Source of the DNA: Oscillospiraceae bacterium
Lineage (GTDB): Bacteria; Bacillota; Clostridia; Oscillospirales; Ruminococcaceae
Direction: 5' to 3'
Assembly: GCA_017439985.1 (NCBI GenBank)
Contig: JAFSIC010000049.1
Span: 19,377 to 83,376 of the forward strand
Length of the DNA stretch: 64,000 bases
Part shown: piece after piece, positions 49,639-58,270 of the stretch
Numbering within the stretch: position 1 is the first letter of the stretch
Layout: each line of letters opens with the position of its first letter
The notes under the pieces: model-generated
Databases searched by the model: none
What the model was told of the DNA's origin: nothing
The model's input: only the letters and a program-made list of their open reading frames with translations
Made by a program: the position numbers and the translations under genes

Positions 49639-50361
49639 ATGATGACCTACTTCCTGACCAGCAGCCCCTGCTGTGACGACGGCTCCATGAACCCGCAGAA
49701 CGGTATGGCCGCCGAACTGTTGAAAGCCCTGAAAGCCGATTGTAAGGCGCTGTTTATCGCTTCTTCCCCTGATGATGTGGAGCTGACTGAGCAGCATGCT
49801 TACGACATGAAGGCAAACTACGAGAAAAGCGGCATCACCTTCAGCGAATACGTTCTCTTCGACCGCCGCAACCAAGAGCAAGCGGAGAATTTGGTGAAAA
49901 ATGCAGATTTCATCATTCTGGCAGGCGGCCATGTGCCGACCCAGCTGAACTTTTTCCAGGAGATTCAGCTTCGTCGACTGCTGAAAGATTTCCACGGTGT
50001 CCTCATGGGCATCAGCGCCGGAACCATGAACGCCGCCGACGTAGTTTACGTCCATCCGGAGCGGGAAGGAGAGACCCGCTTCAAAGAGATGCAGCGCTAC
50101 CGTCAGGGTCTGGGTCTGACCAAAACCATGGTGATCCCTCACTATCAGATGATCAAGGACTGGACGCTGGATGGATTGCGCCTTTTTGAGGATGTTGCTT
50201 ACTCCGACAGCGCAAAGAGCGGCTATGATTTCTACTGCCTGCCCGACGGCAGCTATCTCTACGGTCACGATGGCGTGGAAGAACTGCGTGGCGAAGCCTA
50301 TCGGATTCACGACGGTCAGCTGACGCAGATCAGCCATGACGGGGATATTTTGAGAATGTGA
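49639..50361 (+). CDS. Peptidase S51-like protein (dipeptidase E/cyanophycinase family)
   Basis: A 240-residue protein with a class I amidotransferase-like fold. The serine nucleophile sits in GISAGTMNAAD (about residue 128), preceded by FIILAGGHVPTQLN. Relatives cleave Asp-X dipeptides or act as cyanophycinases. AAGGAG precedes the ATG. It stands alone before the glp module. Confidence 0.85.
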   Translation: MMTYFLTSSPCCDDGSMNPQNGMAAELLKALKADCKALFIASSPDDVELTEQHAYDMKANYEKSGITFSEYVLFDRRNQEQAENLVKNADFIILAGGHVPTQLNFFQEIQLRRLLKDFHGVLMGISAGTMNAADVVYVHPEREGETRFKEMQRYRQGLGLTKTMVIPHYQMIKDWTLDGLRLFEDVAYSDSAKSGYDFYCLPDGSYLYGHDGVEELRGEAYRIHDGQLTQISHDGDILRM

Positions 50362-50367
50362 TTTCCA

Positions 50368-50396
50368 TTGACAATTCCGCTTCTTTGATTTACAAT
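50368..50396 (+). promoter_or_regulatory. glpP promoter
   Basis: TTGACA and TACAAT, 17-base spacer. Confidence 0.85.
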
Positions 50397-50423
50397 GATG
50401 AAAGACTCACAGGAGGTGTTGCC

Positions 50424-50984
50424 ATGCGTTATTCGGAACTGATGGACAGTCTGGAACGCTGTCCCGTAATCGCCGCTGTCCGCGAAGAACAGTGGGAACG
50501 TGCGCTGAGCGCGCCGCCGGAACTGCTGTTTCTGCTGAACGCCAGTCTGCTCAGCATAAAGCGGCGCTGTGAGGAAGCCCATGCTGCCGGCAAGCACGTC
50601 TTTGTCCATCTGGACTTAGCGGAAGGCATCGGCAGGGACAAAACAGGCATCCGCTATCTGGCGGACTGCGGGGCAGACGGGATTCTGAGCACCAAAGCGC
50701 AGCTGATCCGCTGGGCAAAGGAGCAGAATCTGCTGGCGATCCAGCGCTTTTTCGTCATGGATTCCCAGAGCATGAACAGCATTGCCGATATGGTGCACAG
50801 CAGCGAACCCCACCTGATGGAGATTATGCCCGGTGTGATCTGCAAGGCGCTCAAACGCTTTGGAGAAGGCTCTGTGCCTGTTATCGCAGGCGGACTTCTG
50901 GAAAATAAAAGTGAAGTTACCACCGCCCTCAGCTGCGGAGCAACAGCAGTCTCCACCAGCAGAGAAGAGCTGTGGTACTTGTAA
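50424..50984 (+). CDS. glpP: Glycerol-3-phosphate-responsive antiterminator GlpP
   Basis: A 186-residue RNA-binding regulator with a TIM-barrel-like fold that, when loaded with glycerol-3-phosphate, lets transcription pass terminators before glp genes. Signature pieces are CPVIAAVREEQWERAL, LDLAEGIGRDKTGIRYL, DGILSTKAQLIRWAK, FFVMDSQSMNS, IEIMPG-type LMEIMPGVICKAL and PVIAGGLLENKSEV. AGGAGG precedes the ATG. The next genes form the likely target operon. Confidence 0.93.
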   Translation: MRYSELMDSLERCPVIAAVREEQWERALSAPPELLFLLNASLLSIKRRCEEAHAAGKHVFVHLDLAEGIGRDKTGIRYLADCGADGILSTKAQLIRWAKEQNLLAIQRFFVMDSQSMNSIADMVHSSEPHLMEIMPGVICKALKRFGEGSVPVIAGGLLENKSEVTTALSCGATAVSTSREELWYL

Positions 50985-51012
50985 AAGTAAATATTCCGAA
51001 GAGATTGAGAGA

Positions 51013-51067
51013 AACGGAAGGAAGCAGGACACGAAACAGGTGAGCCTCTTTTTTCCGTTGTTTTTTT
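51013..51067 (+). promoter_or_regulatory. Terminator-type leader between glpP and glpA, probable GlpP target
   Basis: AACGGAA (51013-51019) pairs with TTCCGTT (51053-51059), followed by a run of seven T after one G. The loop is purine-rich (GGAAGGAAGCAGGACACGAAACAGG), as in known GlpP leaders. It sits just after glpP and before the glpA ribosome site. Confidence 0.65.
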
Positions 51068-51092
51068 ATATTGAGAAGGAGGACGAGAACAG

Positions 51093-52523
51093 ATGAAATA
51101 TGATGTATTGATCGCGGGCGCCGGTGTCACAGGCGCCATGGCAGCAAGGGAGTTGTCCCGCTATCAGCTGTCTGTCTGCCTGCTGGAAAAGGAAAATGAC
51201 GTAGCCTGCGGCGCGTCCAAAGCCAACAGCGGTATTGTGCACGGCGGTTTCGACCCGGAACCGGGCACACTGAAAGCAAAACTCAACGCAGAGGGCATCG
51301 GTCTGCTGTATGAAGCAGCGGCACAGCTGCACGTTCCATGCAAACAGAACGGCTCCATGGTCTGTGCATTCGGTGCAGAGGAAGAGCCTGCCATTGACGA
51401 GCTGTATCAGCGCGGTCTGCAGAACGGCATCGGCAGTATGGCGATCCTCAGCGGCGACGAAGCCAGAAAACTGGAACCAAACCTGTCTGAAGCCATCACC
51501 AAAGTTCTGCACATCCCAGCTGCGGGCATCATCTGCCCTTACGACCTGACCATCGCCGCAGTAGGCAACGCCATGGACAACGGCGTAGAACTGAAACGCA
51601 ACTTTGAAATCGATAAAATCGACTGTGTAGACGGCTTTGTTGTCACTTCCACCGAGGGCGAACAGGTAGAGGGCCGCTACTTCCTCAACTGTGCCGGCAA
51701 CCATGCCGACGAAGTGGCTGAGCTGATCGGCGACCGCTTCTATGACATCATTCCGCGCGCCGGCGAATATATGCTCCTCGACAAAGCAGAGGGCTCCCGC
51801 GTATCTCACACCATTTTCCAGGTTCCGAGCAAGGAAGGCAAGGGTATTCTGGTTTCTCCAACGGTGGACGGTAATCTGCTCTGCGGTCCGACTGCGGCAA
51901 AAGTAGCCGGTCCGGAGCACAACGAAACCACCAACGGAGGTCTTGCTATCGTGCAGAGACTGGCAGCCAAGAGCGTGCCATCCGTTAACTTCCGTCAGGT
52001 TATCACTTCCTTCACCGGTGTGCGCTCCTCCGAAAAGAACGGCGACTTCATCATTGAAGAATCCAAGAAGCAGAAGGGCTTCATCCATGTGGCAGCCATC
52101 GACTCTCCGGGTCTGACCTCCTGTGTGGCTGTGGCAAAATACGCTCTGAATATTTTGAAAGAATCCGGCCTTGAACTGGTGGAAAAAGAAAACTGGGACG
52201 GCAGCCGTGAGGACACTCACGCCTTCCGCAAGATGAACGACGAGGAAAAAGACGCCTTCATCAAAGCAAATCCGACCTACGGCAAGATCGTCTGCCGCTG
52301 CGAAACCGTCAGCGAGGGTGAAATCCGTGACGCAATCCGCCGTAACCCACAGGCATGGGACATCGACAGTGTCAAACGCCGCACACGCTCCGGTATGGGT
52401 CGCTGTCAGGGCGGCTTCTGCTCTCCATACGTGATGAAGCTCATCGCCGAAGAGCTGGGCATCCCAATGGAACAGGTAAGCAAGAACGGCAAAGGCTCCG
52501 AGCCGCTGCTGGGCAAATTATAG
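51093..52523 (+). CDS. GlpA-like FAD-dependent glycerol-3-phosphate dehydrogenase
   Basis: A 476-residue flavoprotein. YDVLIAGAGVTGAMAARELSR binds FAD, and CGASKANSGIVHGGFDPEPGTLKAKL is the GlpA-type substrate loop. The C-terminal BFD-like domain carries CRCETVSEGEI and GRCQGGFC, four cysteines for a [2Fe-2S] cluster. It would oxidise glycerol-3-phosphate to DHAP together with the next two gene products, as in the anaerobic GlpABC-like complexes of Clostridia. Confidence 0.88.
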   Translation: MKYDVLIAGAGVTGAMAARELSRYQLSVCLLEKENDVACGASKANSGIVHGGFDPEPGTLKAKLNAEGIGLLYEAAAQLHVPCKQNGSMVCAFGAEEEPAIDELYQRGLQNGIGSMAILSGDEARKLEPNLSEAITKVLHIPAAGIICPYDLTIAAVGNAMDNGVELKRNFEIDKIDCVDGFVVTSTEGEQVEGRYFLNCAGNHADEVAELIGDRFYDIIPRAGEYMLLDKAEGSRVSHTIFQVPSKEGKGILVSPTVDGNLLCGPTAAKVAGPEHNETTNGGLAIVQRLAAKSVPSVNFRQVITSFTGVRSSEKNGDFIIEESKKQKGFIHVAAIDSPGLTSCVAVAKYALNILKESGLELVEKENWDGSREDTHAFRKMNDEEKDAFIKANPTYGKIVCRCETVSEGEIRDAIRRNPQAWDIDSVKRRTRSGMGRCQGGFCSPYVMKLIAEELGIPMEQVSKNGKGSEPLLGKL

Positions 52524-52539
52524 ACGGGAGGACAACACT

Positions 52540-53790
52540 ATGGTACAGCATGATATTGTAATCATCGGCGGAGGTCCTGCCGGTATGGCTGCCGCAGTGG
52601 CAGCTTATGACAACGGCGTGAAAGACGTTGTCATTCTGGACCGTGAGGAAGATCTGGGTGGTATTCTGCGCCAGTGCATCCACAACGGCTTCGGTCTGCA
52701 TAAGCTGGGTCAGGAGCTGACCGGCCCGGAATACGCAGCTGTTTACAAAGAAAAAGTGAAAGAACGTGGCATCAAGGTGTTCTACGAAAGCACCGTCACC
52801 GCTGTTTCTCCCGATAAAATCGTCACCGCAAGAAACCGCGAGGGTATCTTGAAGATTCAGGCGAAAGCGGTCATTCTCGCCATGGGCTGCCGTGAACGCA
52901 GCCGCGGCGCATTGAACACCCCGGGCACCCGCCCTGCAGGTGTTTACAGCGCCGGCACTGCTCAGAAACTGATGAACTGTGAAGGCTACATGGTGGGCAA
53001 AAAGGTAGTCATCCTCGGTTCCGGCGACATCGGCCTCATCATGGCTCGCCGTATGTCTCTGGAAGGTGCAAAAGTGGAAGCGGTCTGTGAGATCCTGCCA
53101 TATTCCGGCGGTCTGAACCGAAACATCGTTCAGTGTCTGGAGGACTACGGAATTCCGCTGTATCTGAACACCACCGTTGCGGAAATCCACGGCACAAAAC
53201 GCGTGGAAGGCGTCACCATCGCACAGGTGGACGCCAACCGCAACATCATCGAAGAAACAAAACGCTACATCGACTGCGATACCCTGCTTCTGTCTGTCGG
53301 CCTGATTCCGGAAAACGAGCTGACCCGCGAAGCCGGCATCGCCATCTCTCCGGTGACCAGTGGCGCGCTGGTTGATGAAAACTGCCAGACCTCCATCGAA
53401 GGCATCTTCGCCTGCGGCAACGTACTGCAGGTTCACGACTTGGTGGACTATGTATCCGACGAAGCAGAACGTGCAGGCATCGGCGCTGTGTCTTACGTTC
53501 TCGGCGAGAATAAAGGCAGCATTTCAGTTGCCACCAAAGCAGGCAAGGGCGTGCGCTATGTTTTGCCGCAGACTGTCCACACTGACAGCGGAAAAGATAC
53601 TGCTCTCTTCCTGCGCGTCACTGAACCATTCGGTAAAGTGCGCTTCACCGTGACTTCCGGCGATGAGATCCTCGCTACTGCACAGCGCCTGAAAGCCGCT
53701 CCGGGCGAGATGGAAAAACTCATTATCCCGGCAGAGAAGCTGGCAAGAGTCAAAGAAGAAATCGTCGTTACTCTGGACGAACTGAACTAA
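52540..53790 (+). CDS. FAD/NAD(P)-dependent oxidoreductase of the glp module (GlpB-like)
   Basis: A 416-residue pyridine nucleotide-disulphide oxidoreductase-type protein. HDIVIIGGGPAGMAAAVAAYD binds FAD; VVILGSGDIGLIMARRMSLEGAKV binds NAD(P); GIFACGNVLQVHDLVDYVSDEA is the second FAD motif. In place of a redox-active CxxC it has the GGILRQCIHNGFGL segment common to this subgroup. It follows glpA by 16 bases and is the electron-transfer partner in the module. Confidence 0.87.
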   Translation: MVQHDIVIIGGGPAGMAAAVAAYDNGVKDVVILDREEDLGGILRQCIHNGFGLHKLGQELTGPEYAAVYKEKVKERGIKVFYESTVTAVSPDKIVTARNREGILKIQAKAVILAMGCRERSRGALNTPGTRPAGVYSAGTAQKLMNCEGYMVGKKVVILGSGDIGLIMARRMSLEGAKVEAVCEILPYSGGLNRNIVQCLEDYGIPLYLNTTVAEIHGTKRVEGVTIAQVDANRNIIEETKRYIDCDTLLLSVGLIPENELTREAGIAISPVTSGALVDENCQTSIEGIFACGNVLQVHDLVDYVSDEAERAGIGAVSYVLGENKGSISVATKAGKGVRYVLPQTVHTDSGKDTALFLRVTEPFGKVRFTVTSGDEILATAQRLKAAPGEMEKLIIPAEKLARVKEEIVVTLDELN

Positions 53791-53802
53791 GGAGGCAGCA
53801 AC

Positions 53803-54150
53803 ATGAACCGTGATTTGATTTGTATTATCTGTCCTCGCGGCTGTATGCTCCATGTGGAGGAACAGAACGGCGAGCTTTGCGTCAGCGGCAACGCCTGCCC
53901 TCGAGGCAAGCAGTACGCCATCGACGAGTGCACCAACCCGCTGAGAACCATCACTTCCATCGTTCGCGTCAGCAACCGAGAGGACACGATGGTCAGCGTA
54001 AAAACTGCTAATCCGATCCCGAAGGGCAAGATTTTTGACGCCATGGAAAAAATCCGCGCAGTCAGCGTGGAAGCTCCCGTGAAAATCGGCGATGTGATTC
54101 TGAACGATGTCTTCGGTGCTGACATCGTAGCCACCAAAGACGTAGAATAG
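53803..54150 (+). CDS. DUF1667 protein of the glp module
   Basis: A 115-residue protein with two cysteine pairs: ICIICPRGCML at residues 6-16 and GNACPRGKQYA at about 29-39, probably an Fe-S or zinc site. DUF1667 proteins always accompany the two flavoproteins before it and likely form the third subunit of the glycerol-3-phosphate dehydrogenase. GGAGG precedes the ATG by 7 bases. Confidence 0.9.
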   Translation: MNRDLICIICPRGCMLHVEEQNGELCVSGNACPRGKQYAIDECTNPLRTITSIVRVSNREDTMVSVKTANPIPKGKIFDAMEKIRAVSVEAPVKIGDVILNDVFGADIVATKDVE

Positions 54151-54160
54151 GAGTGACGAC

Positions 54161-54970
54161 GTGAACAAACACGAAGCCATCAAACAAACCAAACTGTACC
54201 TCTTCGACATGGACGGAACCCTCTATCTGGGCGACCGCCTCTACGATTTTACCATCGAGCTGCTGCAGACCATCAAAGCCTGCGGCGGAAAATATCTCTT
54301 CATGACCAATAACTCCTCCAAATCTGTGGCGGATTATATCAAGAAGCTGGCGAAATTCGGCATCGAAGCCACCCGTGAGGACTTCATCACTTCCTCTCAG
54401 GCGACAGCTTATTACCTAAAAGAACACCACAAAGACCAGACTCTTTATGTCTGCGGCACCAACTCTCTGAAGAAGGAGCTGGAGATGGAAGGCTTCACCG
54501 TCACCGAAAATCTGGACGAAGTGGAATGCATCGTCATGGGCTTTGATACGGAGCTGACCTTCAAGAAGCTGGAGGATGTGAGCAAACTGCTGCTGACCCG
54601 TCCGGAACTGCCATACATCGCCACCAATCCTGATTTGGTTTGTCCGACTGAGTACGGCTCTGTGCCGGACTGCGGTTCTGTCTGCGGCATGATTTTCAAT
54701 GCCACCGGCAAAAAACCGATCGTCATCGGCAAGCCAAGCCCACTGATGCCGCAGCTGGCCATGTCCCATACCGGCTTCGCAAAAGATGAAACCGCCGTAT
54801 TCGGCGACCGCATCTACACCGACGTGAAGAGCGGCCTCAACGCAGGCATCCTCAGCGTGCTGGTCATGAGCGGCGAAACCACCTATGAAATCCTCGAAGC
54901 TTCCGAAGAAAAACCTCACTTCGTCATGGAATCCGCCAAAGAGATTCTGGAGATTTTGAAGGAGAAATAG
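54161..54970 (+). CDS. HAD-IIA-family phosphatase
   Basis: A 269-residue HAD hydrolase with C2a cap. Motif I is YLFDMDGTLYLGD, motif II MTNNSS, the lysine motif IGKPSP and motif IV FGDRIYTDVKSG. HAD-IIA enzymes include glycerol-phosphate, glycerol-1-phosphate and 4-nitrophenyl phosphatases; within this operon a glycerol-3-phosphate phosphatase is plausible. GTG at 54161 follows AGGAGTG. Confidence 0.9.
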   Translation: MNKHEAIKQTKLYLFDMDGTLYLGDRLYDFTIELLQTIKACGGKYLFMTNNSSKSVADYIKKLAKFGIEATREDFITSSQATAYYLKEHHKDQTLYVCGTNSLKKELEMEGFTVTENLDEVECIVMGFDTELTFKKLEDVSKLLLTRPELPYIATNPDLVCPTEYGSVPDCGSVCGMIFNATGKKPIVIGKPSPLMPQLAMSHTGFAKDETAVFGDRIYTDVKSGLNAGILSVLVMSGETTYEILEASEEKPHFVMESAKEILEILKEK

Positions 54971-54977
54971 ATTCAAC

Positions 54978-55532
54978 ATGAGTATAGAATTACACACCAC
55001 TCGTTTGCTGCTGCGCCCATGGCAGGAGAGCGACCTTGACGCTCTCTATGAGCTGGCAAAGGACCCGGACGTGGGTCCCGATTGCGGCTGGAATCCCCAT
55101 CAAAGCCGCGAAGAAAGTCAGCAAGTCCTCACCAAACTGCTGATGAACAGCTACACTTGGGCCATCGTGCTGAAAGAGACAGGGGAGGTCATCGGTGACA
55201 TTTCCCTGATGCCTTTTGGTACCGGCAGCCACACGAAAAATGAGAACGAGAAGGAGATCGGCTTCTGGCTCGGCAGACCATACTGGGGAAATGGTTATAT
55301 GCCGGAAGCCTGTCTCCGTCTCATGGACTACGCTTTTGCGGAGAACAACGCCTCCTGCATCTGGATCGCTCACCACGATAAAAATGAGAAATCCGCCCGC
55401 GTGCAGGAGAAATGCGGCTTCCGCTTCCATCATAAGACGGAAAACGTTTACCTCAGACAGCTGGACTGTTACCGCAACGCTGTGGTAAACTGTATGACAA
55501 GGGACGACTGGAACAAAAGACAGGAGGGCTAA
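54978..55532 (+). CDS. GNAT-family N-acetyltransferase (RimJ/RimL type)
   Basis: A 184-residue acetyltransferase. LHTTRLLLRPWQESDLDALYEL is the RimJ-like opening; EIGFWLGRPYWGNGYMPEA is motif A with the acetyl-CoA loop; the ARVQEKCGFRFHHK motif B follows. Substrate unknown. It lies 7 bases after the HAD gene, within the glp operon. Confidence 0.88.
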   Translation: MSIELHTTRLLLRPWQESDLDALYELAKDPDVGPDCGWNPHQSREESQQVLTKLLMNSYTWAIVLKETGEVIGDISLMPFGTGSHTKNENEKEIGFWLGRPYWGNGYMPEACLRLMDYAFAENNASCIWIAHHDKNEKSARVQEKCGFRFHHKTENVYLRQLDCYRNAVVNCMTRDDWNKRQEG

Positions 55533-55536
55533 ATCG

Positions 55537-56256
55537 ATGAACACCATTAAAATTGATAAAAAAGGCGTGCAGCTGGTCGCACACCGCGGCTGCAGCGGTC
55601 TGGAGCAGGAAAACACGCACGCAGCGTTCGTAGCCGCAGGCAACCGCAGCTACTTTGGTATTGAGACCGACGTTCACCAGACTGTGGACGGAAAATACGT
55701 GATCATCCACGATGACACCACCGCCCGCGTTGCTATCGACAGTCTGGTTGTGGAAGAATCCACCTACGATACGCTCCGCGGTCTGCTGCTGAAGCAGAAA
55801 GACGGCGAAAAGGGCAGAAGCGATATCCGCATCCCAAGCCTGCAGGAGTACATCAACATCTGCAAACACTACGAGAAAATCGCTGTTCTGGAGCTGAAAA
55901 ACCACTTCGAGAAAGAAAAAGTCTGGGAGATCTGCTCCATCATCGAGGAGTTGGGCTACATGGAGAACGTGATCTTCATCTCCTTCGACTATGAAAATCT
56001 GGTTTACCTCCGTGAAAAATACCCAACTCAGCCGGCACAGTTCCTGGACTACAAGGCAGAGCCTGATCTGATCGACCGCCTGAAAGCCCACAATTTAGAT
56101 CTGGACATCAAGCACACCTTGCTGACTCCGGAGCTGATCGCAGCCTGCCACGCAGAAAACATCAAAGTCAACTGCTGGACCGTGGACGATCCAGCCGATG
56201 CAGAGCGTCTCATCAGCTGGGGCGTGGACTTCATTACCACAAACATTCTGGAATAA
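55537..56256 (+). CDS. Glycerophosphodiester phosphodiesterase
   Basis: A 239-residue GDPD enzyme that splits glycerophosphodiesters into alcohol and glycerol-3-phosphate, feeding the dehydrogenase encoded upstream. The catalytic HRGCSGLEQENTHAAF and ETDVHQTVDGKYVIIHDD motifs carry the two histidines and the metal-binding Glu/Asp. The end has VNCWTVDDPADAERLISWGVDFITTN. No signal peptide, hence cytoplasmic. Last gene of the glp operon. Confidence 0.93.
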   Translation: MNTIKIDKKGVQLVAHRGCSGLEQENTHAAFVAAGNRSYFGIETDVHQTVDGKYVIIHDDTTARVAIDSLVVEESTYDTLRGLLLKQKDGEKGRSDIRIPSLQEYINICKHYEKIAVLELKNHFEKEKVWEICSIIEELGYMENVIFISFDYENLVYLREKYPTQPAQFLDYKAEPDLIDRLKAHNLDLDIKHTLLTPELIAACHAENIKVNCWTVDDPADAERLISWGVDFITTNILE

Positions 56257-56265
56257 ATGCGAAAA

Positions 56266-56289
56266 AAGGCTGCGGAAACGCAGCCTTTT
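56266..56289 (+). terminator. Terminator of the glp operon
   Basis: AAGGCTGCG-GAAA-CGCAGCCTTTTG. Confidence 0.88.
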
Positions 56290-56334
56290 GTGCTATACTG
56301 GAGACAGAATGTTTCTTCCGAAAGGAGTTTTTAT

Positions 56335-57654
56335 ATGACGACACAAGAACAGGCAATTCTCCGTTTTCAGAAAATTTTGCAGGTACCAACGGTTTCCCGC
56401 AAGGACGACAGTACCGACTGGGCAGCCTTTGATGCCTTCCTTCCGATGCTGAAAGAGCAGTTTCCACGCGTCTTTGCGCACTGCGAGCTGACTCTCATCA
56501 ACACCTACGGTATCGTGCTGAAATGGAGGGGAAAGGATTCCTCTCTGCAGCCAGTCATCCTCATGGCACATCACGATGTGGTGCCGGTGGAGGGACAGGA
56601 CTGGCACTATCCGCCTTTTGCTGCGGAGATCCACGATGGAACGATCTACGCCCGCGGTGCTGTGGATACCAAATGCATCCTCGCCGCTGTGTTTGAAGCC
56701 ATGGATGCTCTGCTGAGCGAGGGCTTCGCACCGGACAGAGATATTTATTTCTGCACCAGCAACTGCGAAGAGACTTCCGGCGACACCACGCCTCAGATGG
56801 TGCAGTGGTTTGCACAGCAGGGCATCAAGCCTTGGTTTGTGCTGGATGAAGGCGGCGCAATTCTGGAGAAAATGCCCATGGGCATCCGCAATCCATTTGC
56901 AATGATCGGTGTCTCCGAAAAAGGTCTGGCAGATATCCGCCTGACAGCCACAGCGAAAGCCGGCCATGCCTCTTTACCAAGCAAAGACGATGCTCCCGCC
57001 AAGCTGGTGGAAGCCCTGCATCACATCGCAAAACAGCCTTTCCCGGCTACACTGACGCCGGCGCTGCAGGAGATGCTCCGCTGCTTCTCCAACTATGTTT
57101 CTGCCGGCATGAAGCTGGTCTTTCAGAATCTCTGGCTCTTCGGCCCTGTGGTAAAGAAGGTCATGGAGGGCACTCCGGATACTGCCGCCATGATTCGCAC
57201 CACCGCCGCACTGACTCAGCTGGAGGGCAGTCCTGCTATCAACGTCCTGCCGGAAAAAGCCACCGCAGGCTTCTCCGTTCGCATTGCGCCGCAGGATTCC
57301 GTGGCTTCTGTTGTTGAACATTTCCGTAAGGTCGTTGGTGACTTGGCAGAGGTGTCCTGTGAGGATGCACAGGAGCCATCTCCGATTTCCGACCACAACA
57401 CCAAGTCTTACGAATATATTAAAGATACCGTCGCGCAGGTCTTTCCGGGGGTTGCCGCCGCACCATACGTCATGAATGCCGCTACCGACTCCCGTCACTT
57501 TGCCGCCATCTGCAAGGAGGTTTATCGCTTTGCCGGCTTTGTGTTCACTGAGGAACAGCGCGCCAGCATTCACAGCGCCGATGAATTCATGCCGGTGGAT
57601 GCCTACATCAAGGGCATTGAGTTCTATAAAGCGCTGATCAAGAATCTGCATTAG
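56335..57654 (+). CDS. M20-family metallopeptidase (carboxypeptidase PM20D1/Cps1-like)
   Basis: A 439-residue di-zinc hydrolase. ILMAHHDVVPVEG (His, Asp), YARGAVDTKC (bridging Asp), SNCEETSGD (catalytic Glu and ligand Glu) and the C-terminal IHSADEF (His) are in place, with a dimerisation domain about 195-310. The pattern is closest to the large M20 family of Cps1/PM20D1, which hydrolyse N-acyl amino acids or dipeptides. AAAGGAG precedes the ATG at 56335. Confidence 0.88.
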   Translation: MTTQEQAILRFQKILQVPTVSRKDDSTDWAAFDAFLPMLKEQFPRVFAHCELTLINTYGIVLKWRGKDSSLQPVILMAHHDVVPVEGQDWHYPPFAAEIHDGTIYARGAVDTKCILAAVFEAMDALLSEGFAPDRDIYFCTSNCEETSGDTTPQMVQWFAQQGIKPWFVLDEGGAILEKMPMGIRNPFAMIGVSEKGLADIRLTATAKAGHASLPSKDDAPAKLVEALHHIAKQPFPATLTPALQEMLRCFSNYVSAGMKLVFQNLWLFGPVVKKVMEGTPDTAAMIRTTAALTQLEGSPAINVLPEKATAGFSVRIAPQDSVASVVEHFRKVVGDLAEVSCEDAQEPSPISDHNTKSYEYIKDTVAQVFPGVAAAPYVMNAATDSRHFAAICKEVYRFAGFVFTEEQRASIHSADEFMPVDAYIKGIEFYKALIKNLH

Positions 57655-57677
57655 CAGGTCAATATGGGGGAGAAAAC

Positions 57678-58097
57678 ATGAACAAACGCAAACAGATCCT
57701 GATCATCGACGGTCAGGGCGGAAAAATGGGCAAGCAGCTGGCGGAAGCACTGCTCGAGCAGGAGTTGGCGGACATCACCGTGGTGGGCACCAATGCCATT
57801 GCCACCGCCAATATGCTGAAAGCAGGACCTGTCCAGGCCGCAACGGGCGAGAATGCTGTCATCGTAAACAGCCGCCGTGCCGATATCATTGTCGGTCCCA
57901 TCGGTATCGTTATGACCGACGCACTCCTGGGAGAGATCACCGAAGCCATGGCGACCGCCGTGTCCCGCAGTGAGGCGTTCAAGGTGCTGCTGCCTGTGAA
58001 CCGCTGCGGACACTATATCGTCGGCGTCGGTGACAAGAGCATGAGCGCACTGGTGAAAGAGGCAGTGGAAATCATCAAAGAGGCTCTGAAGAATTGA
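57678..58097 (+). CDS. DUF3842 protein
   Basis: A 139-residue protein with a Rossmann-like start (KQILIIDGQGGKMGKQLAEAL) and the conserved NAIATANMLKAG, NSRRADIIVGPIGIVMTDALLGEITEAMA stretch of DUF3842, a Clostridial family of unknown function. It lies 23 bases after the M20 gene. Its last codons contain the -35 box of the next promoter. Confidence 0.87.
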   Translation: MNKRKQILIIDGQGGKMGKQLAEALLEQELADITVVGTNAIATANMLKAGPVQAATGENAVIVNSRRADIIVGPIGIVMTDALLGEITEAMATAVSRSEAFKVLLPVNRCGHYIVGVGDKSMSALVKEAVEIIKEALKN

Positions 58098-58252
58098 CAA
58101 ATCACGGACGATTTGCTATGATGAAGCCAGAATGTGGCTCAAGGTCATAGCAATTCCACCCAGTGGATGACGAATTTATTTTATATTGATAAGCAAAAGC
58201 ATCACAAGATGCCTGTTTCTCCGCGCAGCGGAGAGATGGGCATCTTTTTGTT
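58094..58252 (+). promoter_or_regulatory. Promoter and attenuator-like leader of the ECF S-component gene
   Basis: TTGACA (58094-58099) and TATGAT (58117-58122), 17-base spacer, are followed by a leader of about 140 bases. It can form GTCAT-[AGCAATT]-CCAC-CCA-GTGG-ATGAC (58144-58171), then either GCATC-ACAA-GATGC (58199-58212) or the terminator AGATGCC...GGCATCT with TTTT (58207-58249). The last two exclude each other. No known riboswitch class is recognised. Confidence 0.6.
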
Positions 58253-58270
58253 TTTGCGGAAGGAGTTCTT

